A stretch of 64,000 bases of DNA from assembly GCF_000382125.1 (NCBI RefSeq), contig NZ_KB907549.1, positions 460,965 to 524,964 on the forward strand, read 5' to 3'. A program made the translations under genes and the position numbers. This stretch comes from Eudoraea adriatica DSM 19308. GTDB taxonomy: Bacteria > Bacteroidota > Bacteroidia > Flavobacteriales > Flavobacteriaceae. A model generated the notes under the pieces. It was not told where the DNA came from and ran no database searches. It saw only the letters and a list, made by a program, of their open reading frames with translations. Below, in pieces: positions 1 to 9,023 of the stretch; position 1 is the first letter of the stretch, and each line of letters starts with the position of its first letter.

Positions 1-660
1 GAAACTATGGTCTATATCCCTCAGATAATCATGTAAAAAGTCCTTATTCCTGTTTTGTTCTTCCGTTAAAACTTCACCTTTTTTAGAAATATGAACTACT
101 CTTAAAACAGAATTATTCATTGAAACCATTTCAAGTAAAGTATCCAGGACTTTGATATCATATGCAATATGAAAATCGGTTGGGAAGGCTATTTCTTTTA
201 GTCTTCTGTAAACAGAATTCTCCGGAACTGCCAGCAAAGGGCATTTTACCTTGGTTATCACATCACCGGTATTGCTTCCCATAGCTACTTTTTTAAGCCC
301 GGAAGCACCTTTAGTTCCCATTATAATAAGGTCTATCTCTTTATCTTCTACTTCCTTCTTGATTCCATCTGTGAAAAAATCATACTTTGCCTTTGAAACA
401 AATGAATGCAATTCATTGTTATGATGCTCTTTAATAAAATCCACAAGTTTTTTCAGATCTTTTTTGCTTTGAGTTAAAACTTTTTCCTTTAGCATTACAG
501 AACTACCCTTAACGGAAGTTCCGGCTCCCGAATAGGGTGGGATTGGATTAATGTGAATTATGTGAAAAGTACATTTGGTTTTCTTAAATAATTCAAGCCC
601 ATAATTTATTGCATTATGTGCATTTTCTGAAAAATCTGTTGGGATTAAAATACGTTTCAT
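1..660 (-). CDS. Universal stress protein (UspA family), C-terminus cut by window edge
   Basis: The frame is open from ATG at 660 to the window edge, giving 220 residues. The start MKRILIPTDFSENA is the usual Usp N-terminal strand and ATP-loop aspartate. A glycine-rich stretch in the first domain (IIMGTKGASGLKKVAMGSNT) matches the Usp ATP-binding motif G-x2-G-x9-G-S/T. A second Usp domain begins near residue 165 (IAFPTDF), so this is a tandem-domain protein like the two others nearby, which are 277-278 residues. Usp proteins are cytoplasmic and accumulate in starvation or low oxygen. A TGA-N6-TCA operator and a TAnnTTTG element lie upstream (683-725). Confidence 0.9.
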   Translation of the reverse strand, partial: MKRILIPTDFSENAHNAINYGLELFKKTKCTFHIIHINPIPPYSGAGTSVKGSSVMLKEKVLTQSKKDLKKLVDFIKEHHNNELHSFVSKAKYDFFTDGIKKEVEDKEIDLIIMGTKGASGLKKVAMGSNTGDVITKVKCPLLAVPENSVYRRLKEIAFPTDFHIAYDIKVLDTLLEMVSMNNSVLRVVHISKKGEVLTEEQNRNKDFLHDYLRDIDHSF

Positions 661-682
661 CTTAGTCTGATTTGTTAAAAAA

Positions 683-725
683 CAAAATTACATTCAGCAG
701 GATAACCGTAAAATGATTACCATCA
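683..725 (-). promoter_or_regulatory. CRP/FNR-type operator plus -7 element upstream of the first Usp gene
   Basis: The operator TGATTACCATCA lies at 714-725 and has the TGA-N6-TCA form. On the minus strand TAATTTTG (683-690), a perfect match to the Bacteroidetes TAnnTTTG box, starts after a 23-nt spacer. The start codon at 660 is 22 nt further on. The same layout recurs before five other genes of this region. Confidence 0.6.
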
Positions 726-752
726 TGTACCAGTAAATTCGGGTTTCAAAAA

Positions 753-1811
753 TTAATAAGGAATCTTTTCTAACCGATCCATATCCAAAATTCTAATATC
801 CCGATCCTGAATCTCAATAATGCCTTCTTTCTTAAAGTTAGACAAGGTTCTTATGAGAGTTTCTGTAGCCATTCCGGCAACACTGGCCAGATCACTCCTC
901 AATACATGAATATTACCGGCTTCATCTTTCTGTAACTTATCTGCAAATTTCAGCAAGGTAGAAGCTGTTTTCTTGCGCACAGAACCATAGGCCATCTGCA
1001 ATAACTGCTCTTTTATCTGTATTAAGTCCTCTGATAAAAGTTGTAATAACTCCATAACGAGTTCGCTGTTTTGCTCCAAAAGTATTTTTAATTGATCCTT
1101 GTGAAGGCCAATTAGGGTAGAATCTTCCATGGCTGTGGCATATTCCCGATAAGGAATGTTCTTAGTAAAACTTGTAAAGCCAAAAAAATCGTCTGCTCTG
1201 TAAATTCCTGTGATTAATTCCTTCCCTTGCTCATCCAACTTATGTGTTTTTACGTTGCCTTTTATCACCAAATAAACCAAATTAGAGTTGTCTCCTTCCC
1301 GGTAAATTACATCGCCCATTTGAAAATAGAAATCATCCCCATTGTCATCAATAAAATTCTTGAGCTGATGAATACTCTTAACCTGCATATCATTTCCTGA
1401 AGTATCAGTTGTATAATTCTGTTGGGACTCCATAAGAATATTGGCCTTGGCAATCCTGCTTTCAATTGCACCGACAAGTTCTGATTCTGCGAATGGTTTA
1501 GTGAGGTAGTCATCTGCACCCAATTCCATTCCCAGTCTAACTTCCTTGTGTTCCGTTTTGGCAGTGAGAAAGATGAATGGTATTGCCTTGGTCTTATTGT
1601 CAGCGGACAAAGCCTTTAAAACACCATAGCCATCTAACTTTGGCATCATAATGTCGCATATGATAACGTCCGGGTGAGCCGCTTTAGCAGTCAAAACTCC
1701 CTTTTCCCCGTCAGGAGCTGTAATGACTTTGTAATTTGCCAATTCCAATAATTCTGCGGTGCTCTCTCTTAGAGTAGTGTCATCTTCAATTAATAATACC
1801 TTTTTGATCAT
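753..1811 (-). CDS. Response regulator fused to a CRP/FNR-type transcription factor (REC-cNMP-HTH)
   Basis: The protein has 352 residues. An N-terminal receiver domain (about 1-120) carries the acidic pair E9/D10-D11 and the phospho-acceptor Asp53 in VIICDIMMPKLDG. A cyclic-nucleotide-binding-like beta barrel (about 150-260) follows, then a Crp-type winged helix (about 275-345; ASVAGMATETLIRTLSNFKKEG). There is no N-terminal cysteine cluster, so it is not an iron-sulfur FNR. Phosphorylation probably replaces ligand binding as the switch. It lies 57 nt downstream of a LOV histidine kinase gene on the same strand, its likely partner. An operator-like site upstream (1860-1871) suggests autoregulation. 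The link to the neighbouring Usp genes is inference from shared operators. Confidence 0.9.
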   Translation of the reverse strand: MIKKVLLIEDDTTLRESTAELLELANYKVITAPDGEKGVLTAKAAHPDVIICDIMMPKLDGYGVLKALSADNKTKAIPFIFLTAKTEHKEVRLGMELGADDYLTKPFAESELVGAIESRIAKANILMESQQNYTTDTSGNDMQVKSIHQLKNFIDDNGDDFYFQMGDVIYREGDNSNLVYLVIKGNVKTHKLDEQGKELITGIYRADDFFGFTSFTKNIPYREYATAMEDSTLIGLHKDQLKILLEQNSELVMELLQLLSEDLIQIKEQLLQMAYGSVRKKTASTLLKFADKLQKDEAGNIHVLRSDLASVAGMATETLIRTLSNFKKEGIIEIQDRDIRILDMDRLEKIPY

Positions 1812-1828
1812 AGTAAAATCTTTGAAGT

Positions 1829-1871
1829 TTTAAAAAGAATCTCTTGGCATTATACCAATTGACAAATGTTA
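1829..1871 (-). promoter_or_regulatory. Degenerate CRP/FNR-type operator upstream of the REC-CRP gene
   Basis: TGACAAATGTTA at 1860-1871 differs at one base from the palindrome TGACAAATGTCA seen at 5611. It ends 48 nt before the start codon at 1811, as in the sister sites. The -7 box is poor here: the best candidate is TCTTTTTA, about two bases closer. The site overlaps the last codon of the kinase gene. Confidence 0.4.
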
Positions 1872-3764
1872 TTTAATACTATTAACAGGGAGCTTAACGG
1901 TGAATGTACTCCCTTTGTTTTCAATACTTTTAAAGCTAATATTTCCTCCCAGATTTTCAATATGAAATTTGACAATATTAAGCCCTATTCCGGTACCCTG
2001 AGTAAGTAGTACATTATCTGCCCGGAAGTATCGCTCAAATATATGTACTTGGTCTTTCTCCGGAATACCAATCCCCCTGTCTACAACGCTGAAAGAAAGC
2101 TGATCTTCTTGAAGGTCAAATTTTATGTCTATTTCGGTTTCTTCCGGGGAGTACTTAATGGCGTTATGCAACAAATTAGTTAGTATCAATGAAATAATCC
2201 TTTCATCCTGATATACCATTTCTTCCTCTATATTCATTGGATAATTTATTTTCTGACCGGATTTAAGTAACATATTTGCATTATAAACCACCTGATTAAC
2301 TACTTTACTGAGCGAAAAATCAGCAAGTCTGTAAATCTCTTTACCCTTCTCCAGTCGTTCAATAGATAAAAAATCATTCAATATGCCTGTAAGATAATAC
2401 ACCCCGTTGGAAATAGACTCCAGGTGTTTCTTTCTCATGTCCTGTTGATCAGAATCGCAGTATTTTCCTACCAATGTGGCCGAGGTGAGAATTGAACTTA
2501 ATGGGGTTTTAAACTCATGAGAAACCATTGAAAGGAATTTGGACTTAAGCTCATTCAGTTCCTTTTCTTTGATTAAAGCTTCTTTGAGTTCCTGGGTTCT
2601 CTGGGCTACGGTCTTCTCAAGTTTTTGCGTATAGTTTTTTCTTTCAGAGATATCGAGGGCAATAGCAACTGCTAATACCCTGCCCCCCAGAGTGGAGGAT
2701 TGCAAATGAACTTCCACGGGATAGGTAGTTCCATCCTTACGCTTAAAAATGGTTTCAAAGGTAATTTTCTTTTGATTGTTTAGATGCAGAGGATCCAGAA
2801 TTTCCCGTAACCGATCTTTCGTAATACCACCAAGTAAATCCTCTAAAGTTATTTTTTTTAATTCTCTTAAAGTATAACCCGTATTTTTCTGTGCTCCGTA
2901 ATTTACATGAGAAAACCGGTGCGTTTTTACATCAAAAACATAAATTTCATTAAGTGAATCATCAAAAATCTTTAAAAAATGCTGTATCTCCTCCTCTGCT
3001 TTCACTCGTTTGGTAATATCATTCTGTATTCCCACAAAATGCGTGACTTTCCCCTGATTATTGCGGATTGGATTAATGGATATCTCGTTCCAGAATAAGG
3101 TACCATCCTTTTTATAATTCCTTACCTGTACCCGGCACTTTTTACCTGCTTTTATTGCATTACGCATTATTCTCACACCTTTTTGGTCATTATCATCTTT
3201 CTGTAGGAAGCGACAATTTCTATTTAGGGCATCAGAAGGGGAATATCCGGTAAGTTTGCTAAATGCCCTATTCACATATATAATAGGGTAATCATCTTCC
3301 AATGCATCTGAAATAATAATGCCGTTATCTGTTGAATCCAGCGCTTTACTTTTTATGTCCAGGCTTTTTTCAATTTCGATCCTTTCAGATAAATCATTAA
3401 CCAATACCAGGATATAGGTGTTTTGGTATACAAAAAAAGGATTGAATTTTACATTTAAGGGAAATACCTCCCCGGTTTTTCGCAGCCCCTCTACACATCG
3501 GCCACCGGCCAATTTTTCTTTCTTAATATTCTTGCAATATTTGGCAAAATGTCCATTGTGGATTTTTTTATTCTTCTCAGGAATTAATTCGGAAAGTGGT
3601 TTTCCCAGGAGTTCATGATGCGTATATTCAAACAGATAGGCCGCTTTTTCGTTAATAGAGACAATTAACTGGTCCTCATTTAAAACGATTATGCCCTCCG
3701 ATACTGCTTCGGATAGTAAATTGCATATATCAATATTTTTATCAAAAACATGCATCCTTTTCAT
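1869..3764 (-). CDS. LOV-domain hybrid PAS sensor histidine kinase (probable blue-light receptor)
   Basis: This is a 631-residue soluble kinase with no membrane segment. It has PAS1 (about 15-125), a LOV-type PAS2 (about 142-252), PAS3 (about 262-375), a coiled coil, a HisKA domain with His416 in MVSHEFKTPLSS, and a C-terminal HATPase domain (GIGIPEKD, GTGIGLNIVK). PAS2 has the full LOV signature: NCRFLQ with adduct cysteine Cys184, flavin-contacting Asn216 (RNYKKDG) and Asn226 (LFWNE), and Gln247 (FVGIQND). In known LOV kinases blue light forms a cysteinyl-FMN adduct and changes kinase activity. The adjacent REC-CRP regulator is the probable target. The gene follows hpf and a Usp gene at short spacing (42 nt), so co-transcription with them is likely. 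Confidence 0.92.
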   Translation of the reverse strand: MKRMHVFDKNIDICNLLSEAVSEGIIVLNEDQLIVSINEKAAYLFEYTHHELLGKPLSELIPEKNKKIHNGHFAKYCKNIKKEKLAGGRCVEGLRKTGEVFPLNVKFNPFFVYQNTYILVLVNDLSERIEIEKSLDIKSKALDSTDNGIIISDALEDDYPIIYVNRAFSKLTGYSPSDALNRNCRFLQKDDNDQKGVRIMRNAIKAGKKCRVQVRNYKKDGTLFWNEISINPIRNNQGKVTHFVGIQNDITKRVKAEEEIQHFLKIFDDSLNEIYVFDVKTHRFSHVNYGAQKNTGYTLRELKKITLEDLLGGITKDRLREILDPLHLNNQKKITFETIFKRKDGTTYPVEVHLQSSTLGGRVLAVAIALDISERKNYTQKLEKTVAQRTQELKEALIKEKELNELKSKFLSMVSHEFKTPLSSILTSATLVGKYCDSDQQDMRKKHLESISNGVYYLTGILNDFLSIERLEKGKEIYRLADFSLSKVVNQVVYNANMLLKSGQKINYPMNIEEEMVYQDERIISLILTNLLHNAIKYSPEETEIDIKFDLQEDQLSFSVVDRGIGIPEKDQVHIFERYFRADNVLLTQGTGIGLNIVKFHIENLGGNISFKSIENKGSTFTVKLPVNSIK

Positions 3765-3806
3765 AAAATAAGATATTAATTATCCGCAGGCAAACTGCAA
3801 GCTTAA

Positions 3807-4643
3807 CTAAACCCTGAAAGTAATAACCGGCAAATTGGCATGATTAACTACATCTTCTCCTATGCTTCCTTTGAAAAAATGCGCAATTCCGCTTCTACCA
3901 TGGGTCGGAATAGCTATCAGATCTGCATTTACATCATTTGCATAATTAAAAATACCTCCTTCAATTGAATAGTCCGAGACATATACGATTTTGGTATTAG
4001 AAGGCACCTCCCCGTCGTGCGCTACTTTAAAGAAAAATTCTGCTTTCTTTTTCATCTCCCCGGTACTCATAAATTCTTCATTGGGTAAATTCACATAAAC
4101 CAGATGGAGTTTAAGGTCCCATTTTGCAAAAAGAGCCCTTGCATTATGATAGGCTTTAATACTCTCTACCCTTAAATCACAGGCAAAAACAACCAATTTA
4201 GGGTTAAATAAAGGAGTAGGCTCTTTAATCACTAAAACCGGTATGCCCGATGTTCGTACAACCTTTTCGGTATTGGAACCTACAAATATCTCGCTGACAC
4301 CACTTGTGCCATGCGAACCCATGATTATTAAGTCAATATTTTGCTCTTTTGCCAACTGATTAATCTCACTGAATATCTTGTAGTTTTGAACCATTTCAGT
4401 AACCTTCACTCCTTTCAAAAATGGTTTATCCAAAAAGGTCTCGTAACGTTTTTTGGCCAATTTCATATAAAAGTGAGCTTCCGCTGCTTCTTCAGACTCG
4501 CTTTTCGTTAAGTAAGCTTCGGAAAGACCCATCATATGCAGCACAACAATCTCCGAATTGAATATTTTTGCCAGATTAGCTGCTACTTCAAGTGCGTATC
4601 CGGCATGTTCCGAAAAATCTACGGGCACTAATATTTTTTTCAT
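3807..4643 (-). CDS. Universal stress protein, tandem Usp domains
   Basis: The protein has 278 residues and two Usp domains. The first starts MKKILVPVDFSEHA and has the ATP-loop IIMGSHGTSGVSEIFVGSNTEKV. The second (from about residue 150) ends with IAIPTHGRSGIAHFFKGSIGEDVV, which also keeps the G-x2-G-x9-G-S/T pattern. Both halves therefore look able to bind nucleotide. It is cytoplasmic. It lies 23 nt after the hibernation factor gene and 42 nt before the LOV kinase gene, probably as one transcript from the operator at 5021. No specific partner can be read from the sequence. Confidence 0.92.
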   Translation of the reverse strand: MKKILVPVDFSEHAGYALEVAANLAKIFNSEIVVLHMMGLSEAYLTKSESEEAAEAHFYMKLAKKRYETFLDKPFLKGVKVTEMVQNYKIFSEINQLAKEQNIDLIIMGSHGTSGVSEIFVGSNTEKVVRTSGIPVLVIKEPTPLFNPKLVVFACDLRVESIKAYHNARALFAKWDLKLHLVYVNLPNEEFMSTGEMKKKAEFFFKVAHDGEVPSNTKIVYVSDYSIEGGIFNYANDVNADLIAIPTHGRSGIAHFFKGSIGEDVVNHANLPVITFRV

Positions 4644-4666
4644 GGTAATTTATTTATAGTAGGTAT

Positions 4667-4966
4667 TCAATACTTCCTAAAGGTTTCCTTTCGCTTTTTT
4701 AGCTGGTTTTCCAGTTCCTTTATTGTTGTGGCAGCTGCCTTTTCAAAATTATCCTGATCAGATTTAGCAAATAATCTGGGTCCCGGTGCACTTAATCGTA
4801 TTTCGCATATTTTACCTCTGCCAGACGGGTCATTTTCCAATTTAAAAAATACATCTGCTTTAATAATCCAATCATATTTATTCGCCAGCTTTTCTAATTT
4901 TGAAGTTACAATTGCACTCATAGATTCACTGGTTGGCATTTGAACATATTGAATATTTATTGTCAT
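4667..4966 (-). CDS. hpf: Ribosome hibernation-promoting factor (HPF/RaiA family, short form)
   Basis: The 99-residue protein has the beta-alpha-beta-beta-beta-alpha layout of the S30AE family. The conserved start MTINIQYVQMPTSESM is followed by a basic C-terminal helix (IKELENQLKKRKETFRKY). Proteins of this family bind the 30S decoding region in resting cells and block translation, and short forms generally favour 100S dimers. The length matches short HPF rather than the long two-domain type. It heads a probable hpf-usp-kinase transcript. A perfect palindromic CRP/FNR-type site lies 54 nt upstream, which would tie ribosome dormancy to the REC-CRP regulator. Confidence 0.88.
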   Translation of the reverse strand: MTINIQYVQMPTSESMSAIVTSKLEKLANKYDWIIKADVFFKLENDPSGRGKICEIRLSAPGPRLFAKSDQDNFEKAAATTIKELENQLKKRKETFRKY

Positions 4967-4989
4967 AATTGAATGTTTAGAGTTTTGAA

Positions 4990-5032
4990 TAAAGATCGTA
5001 CGGAGTATAATGGTAAACTATGACATTTGTCA
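4990..5032 (-). promoter_or_regulatory. CRP/FNR-type operator and -7 element upstream of hpf
   Basis: The perfect TGACA-TT-TGTCA inverted repeat is at 5021-5032. After a 23-nt spacer the minus strand reads GATCTTTA (4990-4997), a 4-of-6 match to the fixed bases of TAnnTTTG. The hpf start codon at 4966 lies 23 nt beyond. The operator would centre near -41, the classic position for a CRP/FNR-type activator, if the -7 call is right. Confidence 0.6.
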
Positions 5033-5125
5033 TTGTTGACAGCTGTCTGCTCATAATTATACAAATGCGCTATCCTCTAATTTAGAGATACTTATTAACC
5101 TGACCAAAAACAATAAGGAACATAA

Positions 5126-5563
5126 TCAGGATCGCAGTGGATTACTCTCTTTAAGTAAAACAATAAGGACTCCCAAAATGATCACATTTTTAATGATATA
5201 CTGGCCCAGGAGGGTAAGGCCGAATGGTGCCTGCGTGAATACCAGATCCGGAAAAAAAAGAAATGGCAAAAAAGTTAAAATAATATGAACCAAAGCCAGC
5301 TTTAAGGCAAATTTTATAAAAAGGTGGCTTATTAATAGTAATCCAATCGAGGTTTCCCAAATTGCAAGCAGTATTATGGATATTTCCGGGGTAAGAATTC
5401 CAAATGTCAACTGATCAATGGTTGCCTTGGCAAGATCTTCGGCAGGACTTACTCCAACAAAGAATTTGAGCATCCCGAACCAGAGATATACGACGCCAAT
5501 GCTTACCCAAATCAGATTGACTTTTGATTTCCTATGTATTAAACGGGCTGCCAGTTCTTTCAT
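5126..5563 (-). CDS. Small four-helix membrane protein, DoxX-like
   Basis: The 145-residue protein has about four hydrophobic segments: near 17-37 (VNLIWVSIGVVYLWFGMLKF), 55-82, 85-102, and 118-138 (YIIKNVIILGVLIVLL). The overall pattern, with an early WFGMLKF turn, resembles DoxX/DoxD-type or DUF417-like inner-membrane proteins. Members are linked to redox and stress physiology, but the biochemical role is not established. It is preceded by its own perfect TGACA-N2-TGTCA operator 47 nt upstream. It is followed by hpf, which has a separate operator. The family assignment is tentative and the membrane nature is clear. Confidence 0.7.
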   Translation of the reverse strand: MKELAARLIHRKSKVNLIWVSIGVVYLWFGMLKFFVGVSPAEDLAKATIDQLTFGILTPEISIILLAIWETSIGLLLISHLFIKFALKLALVHIILTFLPFLFFPDLVFTQAPFGLTLLGQYIIKNVIILGVLIVLLKESNPLRS

Positions 5564-5579
5564 CTTATTTTAAAAAAAG

Positions 5580-5622
5580 CTAAACTAAGGTTCCTAAATA
5601 ATATAAAATGTGACAAATGTCA
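5580..5622 (-). promoter_or_regulatory. CRP/FNR-type operator and -7 element upstream of the DoxX-like gene
   Basis: The palindrome TGACAAATGTCA is at 5611-5622. After a 23-nt spacer the minus strand reads TAGTTTAG (5580-5587), close to TAnnTTTG. The start codon at 5563 lies 16 nt beyond. The rest of the 343-base gap 5564-5906, ahead of the LytTR gene, shows no gene or clear repeat. Confidence 0.6.
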
Positions 5623-5906
5623 GCTTTTGCAATTTATATAACTATGGATCAGGACATCTTAAATGAATAAAAGCCCGGAAAAGATCCGATAACATTAAAC
5701 AACGATAGCTATACTTAAATTATGTCAATTGGTCTTCCAGGGATTAGTTTCCTTTTTGGGACATGCGAAATAACGAATACGGAAATGATCCAGGTCATTC
5801 CTTTATCTACAAAATGCTCATAGTTTTGTTTTTTGTAACTATAATTCAAAAGGAATCTTAGCATTCATTCCATTATAATTTTAAATACTAAAAATTATTC
5901 GTTTGT

Positions 5907-6614
5907 ATGAAGGATAAGTACTTAAATACCCTGGTTGTAGAAAATTCAAAGGTTCAACAGACCGTTATAAGTCAGCTTGTCCGGAATCATGGTGATTTGA
6001 ATTTATCAGCCATATGCAACAATGCCATAGATGCCGGCAGAATTGTTAAAAATCAAAAGATTGATTTAATTCTACTCGATATTGAAATGCCCCGCATAAA
6101 TGGTTTTAACCTTCTTGAATCTTTAGATAAAGAAGTTCAGGTTATCATTATAACTGCTAATCCAAACTATGCTCTAAAAGCATTTGATTTTGGAGTAACC
6201 GATTATTTGTTAAAACCTGTAAAAACCGGTCGCTTCAATAAAGCCATTAAGAAAGCATGTATTATTTACGGCAAAGTCCGCGAGCCTATTGAAGAGGAGG
6301 AATTTTTAAAGGTGCGGAGTAACATGAATAACCGGAAGCTCAACATAAGAGAAATTAAATGGGTGGAAGCGCTGGGCGATTATGTTAAAATAATCACAGA
6401 AAATGAAACCCTGGTTGTCCTGAGTTCCATGAAATCAATTTCTGATAAACTACCTAATGATAGATTTCTTAGGATTCATAGAGCATATATTGTAAATTTA
6501 AACAAGATAGAAAAATTCGGCTGTACGAGTGTGGAGGTAGGTCAATATCAGCTACCAATGAGCAGAAAGCAAAAAGCAAAACTTGAACTGCTTTTGGAAA
6601 AGGTGGATAATTAG
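5907..6614 (+). CDS. LytTR-family response regulator
   Basis: The protein has 235 residues. A receiver domain (about 5-125) has phospho-acceptor Asp58 in LILLDIEMPRINGF and the conserved lysine in DYLLKPVK. A C-terminal LytTR DNA-binding domain (about 135-232) shows the typical IKWVEALGDYVKI and RFLRIHRAYIVNLNKIEKF segments. Such proteins bind paired short direct repeats and are usually controlled by a LytS or HisKA-like sensor. No kinase gene is adjacent on this strand. The gene lies 37 nt before an ABC exporter operon in the same direction and probably controls it. Confidence 0.92.
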   Translation: MKDKYLNTLVVENSKVQQTVISQLVRNHGDLNLSAICNNAIDAGRIVKNQKIDLILLDIEMPRINGFNLLESLDKEVQVIIITANPNYALKAFDFGVTDYLLKPVKTGRFNKAIKKACIIYGKVREPIEEEEFLKVRSNMNNRKLNIREIKWVEALGDYVKIITENETLVVLSSMKSISDKLPNDRFLRIHRAYIVNLNKIEKFGCTSVEVGQYQLPMSRKQKAKLELLLEKVDN

Positions 6615-6651
6615 CAAGTTAAATTATACCGGATAACTCAAAATAAACTTG

Positions 6652-7755
6652 ATGAGATATATTCCTTTTTCACATAGATTACTTTTAAGCTTACTCTTTG
6701 TTTCTGTCTTTGCAGCCTGCAATAAAGACCAGGAAAAGATCCTGCCCTCAGAAGTAACCATTACAGAATCTGTATATTCATCGGTAACCATTCAACCGGA
6801 TAGCCTTTATCAGGTATACGCAGCTGTTGGAGGTATTCTGGATAAAAATTTTGTTGACGAAGGTGATTCCCTGGCCAAAGGTATGCCCATAGCTCAAATT
6901 ATCAACAATACCCCTAAGCTAAACATGGAAAATGCGAAACTGAACCTTGAATTGGCACGTGAGAATTACAGTGGGAGTAATGCCATAATAAGGGCACTGA
7001 TCGATGAAATAAACGCTGCAGAACTCAAATATAAAAATGATTCTGTAAATTTTTCCAGGCAAAAAAATCTCTGGGATCAAAATATAGGATCAAAAATAGA
7101 ATATGAAAACAGAAAACTCGCCTATGAATTATCAAGTAACAACCTGGCTTTGCTAAAAGGTAATTTTGAAAGAACAAAGTCCGAATTAAAAACAAAATTA
7201 AAGCAGGCAGAAAACAATTATGAAACCTCCATTATTGCAACAAAAGATTTTACAGTAAAAAGTAAAATTAATGGTAAACTCTATGCGCTTTACAAAAACC
7301 AGGGCGAAATTGTTAATACTATGGAACCCATTGCTGCTATTGGGAGTGCCTCTGATTTTATAATTGAAATGTTAGTAGACGAGGTTGATATAGTAAAGTT
7401 GAAAATTGGTCAAACCGCATTGATAACACTTGATGCCTACGGATCAGAAGTATACACTGCGGTTCTAAGCAAAATTTATCCAAGGAAAGATGAGCGCTCC
7501 CAGACTTTTAAAATTGAAGCCCTATTTACGAACCCGCCCGAAGTACTGTATCCGGGGCTGGCAGGAGAGGGAAACATTATTGTTTCCCAAAAAGAAAATG
7601 CTCTTACCATACCCAAGGAATATCTTATTGGTGATAATAACGTAAAAACGGAAGAAGGAATTATAGAAATTGTGACGGGGATAGAAGATATGGAACGCGT
7701 AGAAGTACGTTCTGGCCTGGATGCAAATACGTACATTATAAAGCCCGAAGAATGA
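6652..7755 (+). CDS. Periplasmic adaptor (HlyD/MacA-type) lipoprotein of an ABC exporter
   Basis: The protein has 367 residues from ATG at 6652; a TTG one codon upstream is less likely. The signal ends in a lipobox (VFAAC), so it should be lipidated at Cys22 or close by. A biotinyl/lipoyl-like half motif (GGILDKNFVDEGDSLAKGMPIAQI), a long alpha-helical hairpin (about 85-190) and a second lipoyl half (VKSKINGKLYALYKNQGEIV) follow, then a beta-barrel. This is the membrane fusion protein layout. It overlaps the permease gene by 4 nt. With the next two genes it forms a MacAB-like tripartite exporter. The substrate is unknown. Confidence 0.88.
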   Translation: MRYIPFSHRLLLSLLFVSVFAACNKDQEKILPSEVTITESVYSSVTIQPDSLYQVYAAVGGILDKNFVDEGDSLAKGMPIAQIINNTPKLNMENAKLNLELARENYSGSNAIIRALIDEINAAELKYKNDSVNFSRQKNLWDQNIGSKIEYENRKLAYELSSNNLALLKGNFERTKSELKTKLKQAENNYETSIIATKDFTVKSKINGKLYALYKNQGEIVNTMEPIAAIGSASDFIIEMLVDEVDIVKLKIGQTALITLDAYGSEVYTAVLSKIYPRKDERSQTFKIEALFTNPPEVLYPGLAGEGNIIVSQKENALTIPKEYLIGDNNVKTEEGIIEIVTGIEDMERVEVRSGLDANTYIIKPEE

Positions 7756-9014
7756 CCAATTGGAAATTAATAATTAATATTGCCAAAACGCATCTGTTAA
7801 CCAAAATGAAGTCTACGGTAACTGCCTCTCTTGGAGTTACCTTTGGTATTGGAGCCTACATTACCCTGGTGAGCTTTATGACTGGTTTGAATGGAATGTT
7901 AGATGACCTCATTCTTAATCAGACTCCTCATATACACATGTTTAATGAAATTGAACCTTCGGCGGAACAGCCCATTTCTTTATACGAAAAATTTGACGAA
8001 GGTTTCAACGTTGTCCATTCCATTAAGCCAAAACAAAGCCAGCTCAAAATACATAATGCCCTCCCGATATTACATTATTTAAAAGATCAGGAAAATGTAA
8101 AAGGCGCAACACCGCAACTCCGGTCTCAGATATTTTACCTGTCCGGGTCCATAGAACTTGGCGGCAATCTTGTAGGCGTTGACATAATGGAGGAAGTGAG
8201 CCTGTCCAATATTCAGGATAATATTGTAGAGGGAAGTCCGGAGGCACTGAAAAATACGGACAATGGAATTTTACTGGGATCCGGGCTGGCCAAAAAAATG
8301 TCTCTTGGTGTAGGGAATCGCCTGCAGGTGAGCACCGTAAAGGGCACTGTTTTTCCATTGAAGATAGTTGGAATATATCAGAGTGGTATTGCTGAAATAG
8401 ACAACGTTCAGAGTTTTGCAAATCTTAAAACGGTACAGAGAATCCTGGGGGAGGCTGAAAATTATATAACCGATATCAATATTAAACTCTTTGATATCTC
8501 CGAGGCTCCTGCCATGGCCAGGCAATTAGAAAAGCAGTTTAAAATTAAAGCCACGGACATTAATGAAGCAAATGCCCAGTTTGAAACGGGCAGCAATATT
8601 CGCAATATAATTACTTATTCAGTTTCAATAACCCTGCTCATTGTGGCCGGCTTTGGCATCTACAATATTCTGAATATGCTTATTTATGAAAAAATGAAAG
8701 ACATCGCCATACTTAAGGCAACGGGGTTTTCGGGGACCGATGTTCAGCTTATATTTATGAGTCAGGCTATGATAATAGGTGTTATAGGTGGTTTTGTAGG
8801 CTTGATCATCGGTTTCTTCCTATCCAGAGTTATTGATAATATCCCATTCGAAACCCAGGCCCTACCAACGATAAGTACATTTCCCGTAAATTATAATCCG
8901 GGTTATTATTTTATCGGAATTACATTTGCCCTTATTTCCACATTTATTGCCGGTTATTTACCCTCTAACAAGGCCAGAAAAATAGATCCTGTGCGAATTA
9001 TTCGCGGAACCTAA
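7752..9014 (+). CDS. ABC exporter permease, MacB/FtsX family
   Basis: The 420-residue protein has one N-terminal membrane helix (about 18-40), a large extracytoplasmic domain (about 45-270) and three C-terminal helices: around 285-310 (ITYSVSITLLIVAGFGIYNIL), 335-365 and 380-405. This is the MacB_PCD plus FtsX layout of LolC/MacB-type permeases. The cytoplasmic loop EKMKDIAILKATGFSGTDVQ is the family coupling segment. The ATP-binding subunit is encoded separately, 9 nt downstream. The arrangement resembles LolCDE or macrolide/peptide exporters, and the adaptor upstream favours efflux. Confidence 0.88.
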   Translation: MTNWKLIINIAKTHLLTKMKSTVTASLGVTFGIGAYITLVSFMTGLNGMLDDLILNQTPHIHMFNEIEPSAEQPISLYEKFDEGFNVVHSIKPKQSQLKIHNALPILHYLKDQENVKGATPQLRSQIFYLSGSIELGGNLVGVDIMEEVSLSNIQDNIVEGSPEALKNTDNGILLGSGLAKKMSLGVGNRLQVSTVKGTVFPLKIVGIYQSGIAEIDNVQSFANLKTVQRILGEAENYITDINIKLFDISEAPAMARQLEKQFKIKATDINEANAQFETGSNIRNIITYSVSITLLIVAGFGIYNILNMLIYEKMKDIAILKATGFSGTDVQLIFMSQAMIIGVIGGFVGLIIGFFLSRVIDNIPFETQALPTISTFPVNYNPGYYFIGITFALISTFIAGYLPSNKARKIDPVRIIRGT

Positions 9015-9023
9015 TTCATACTA

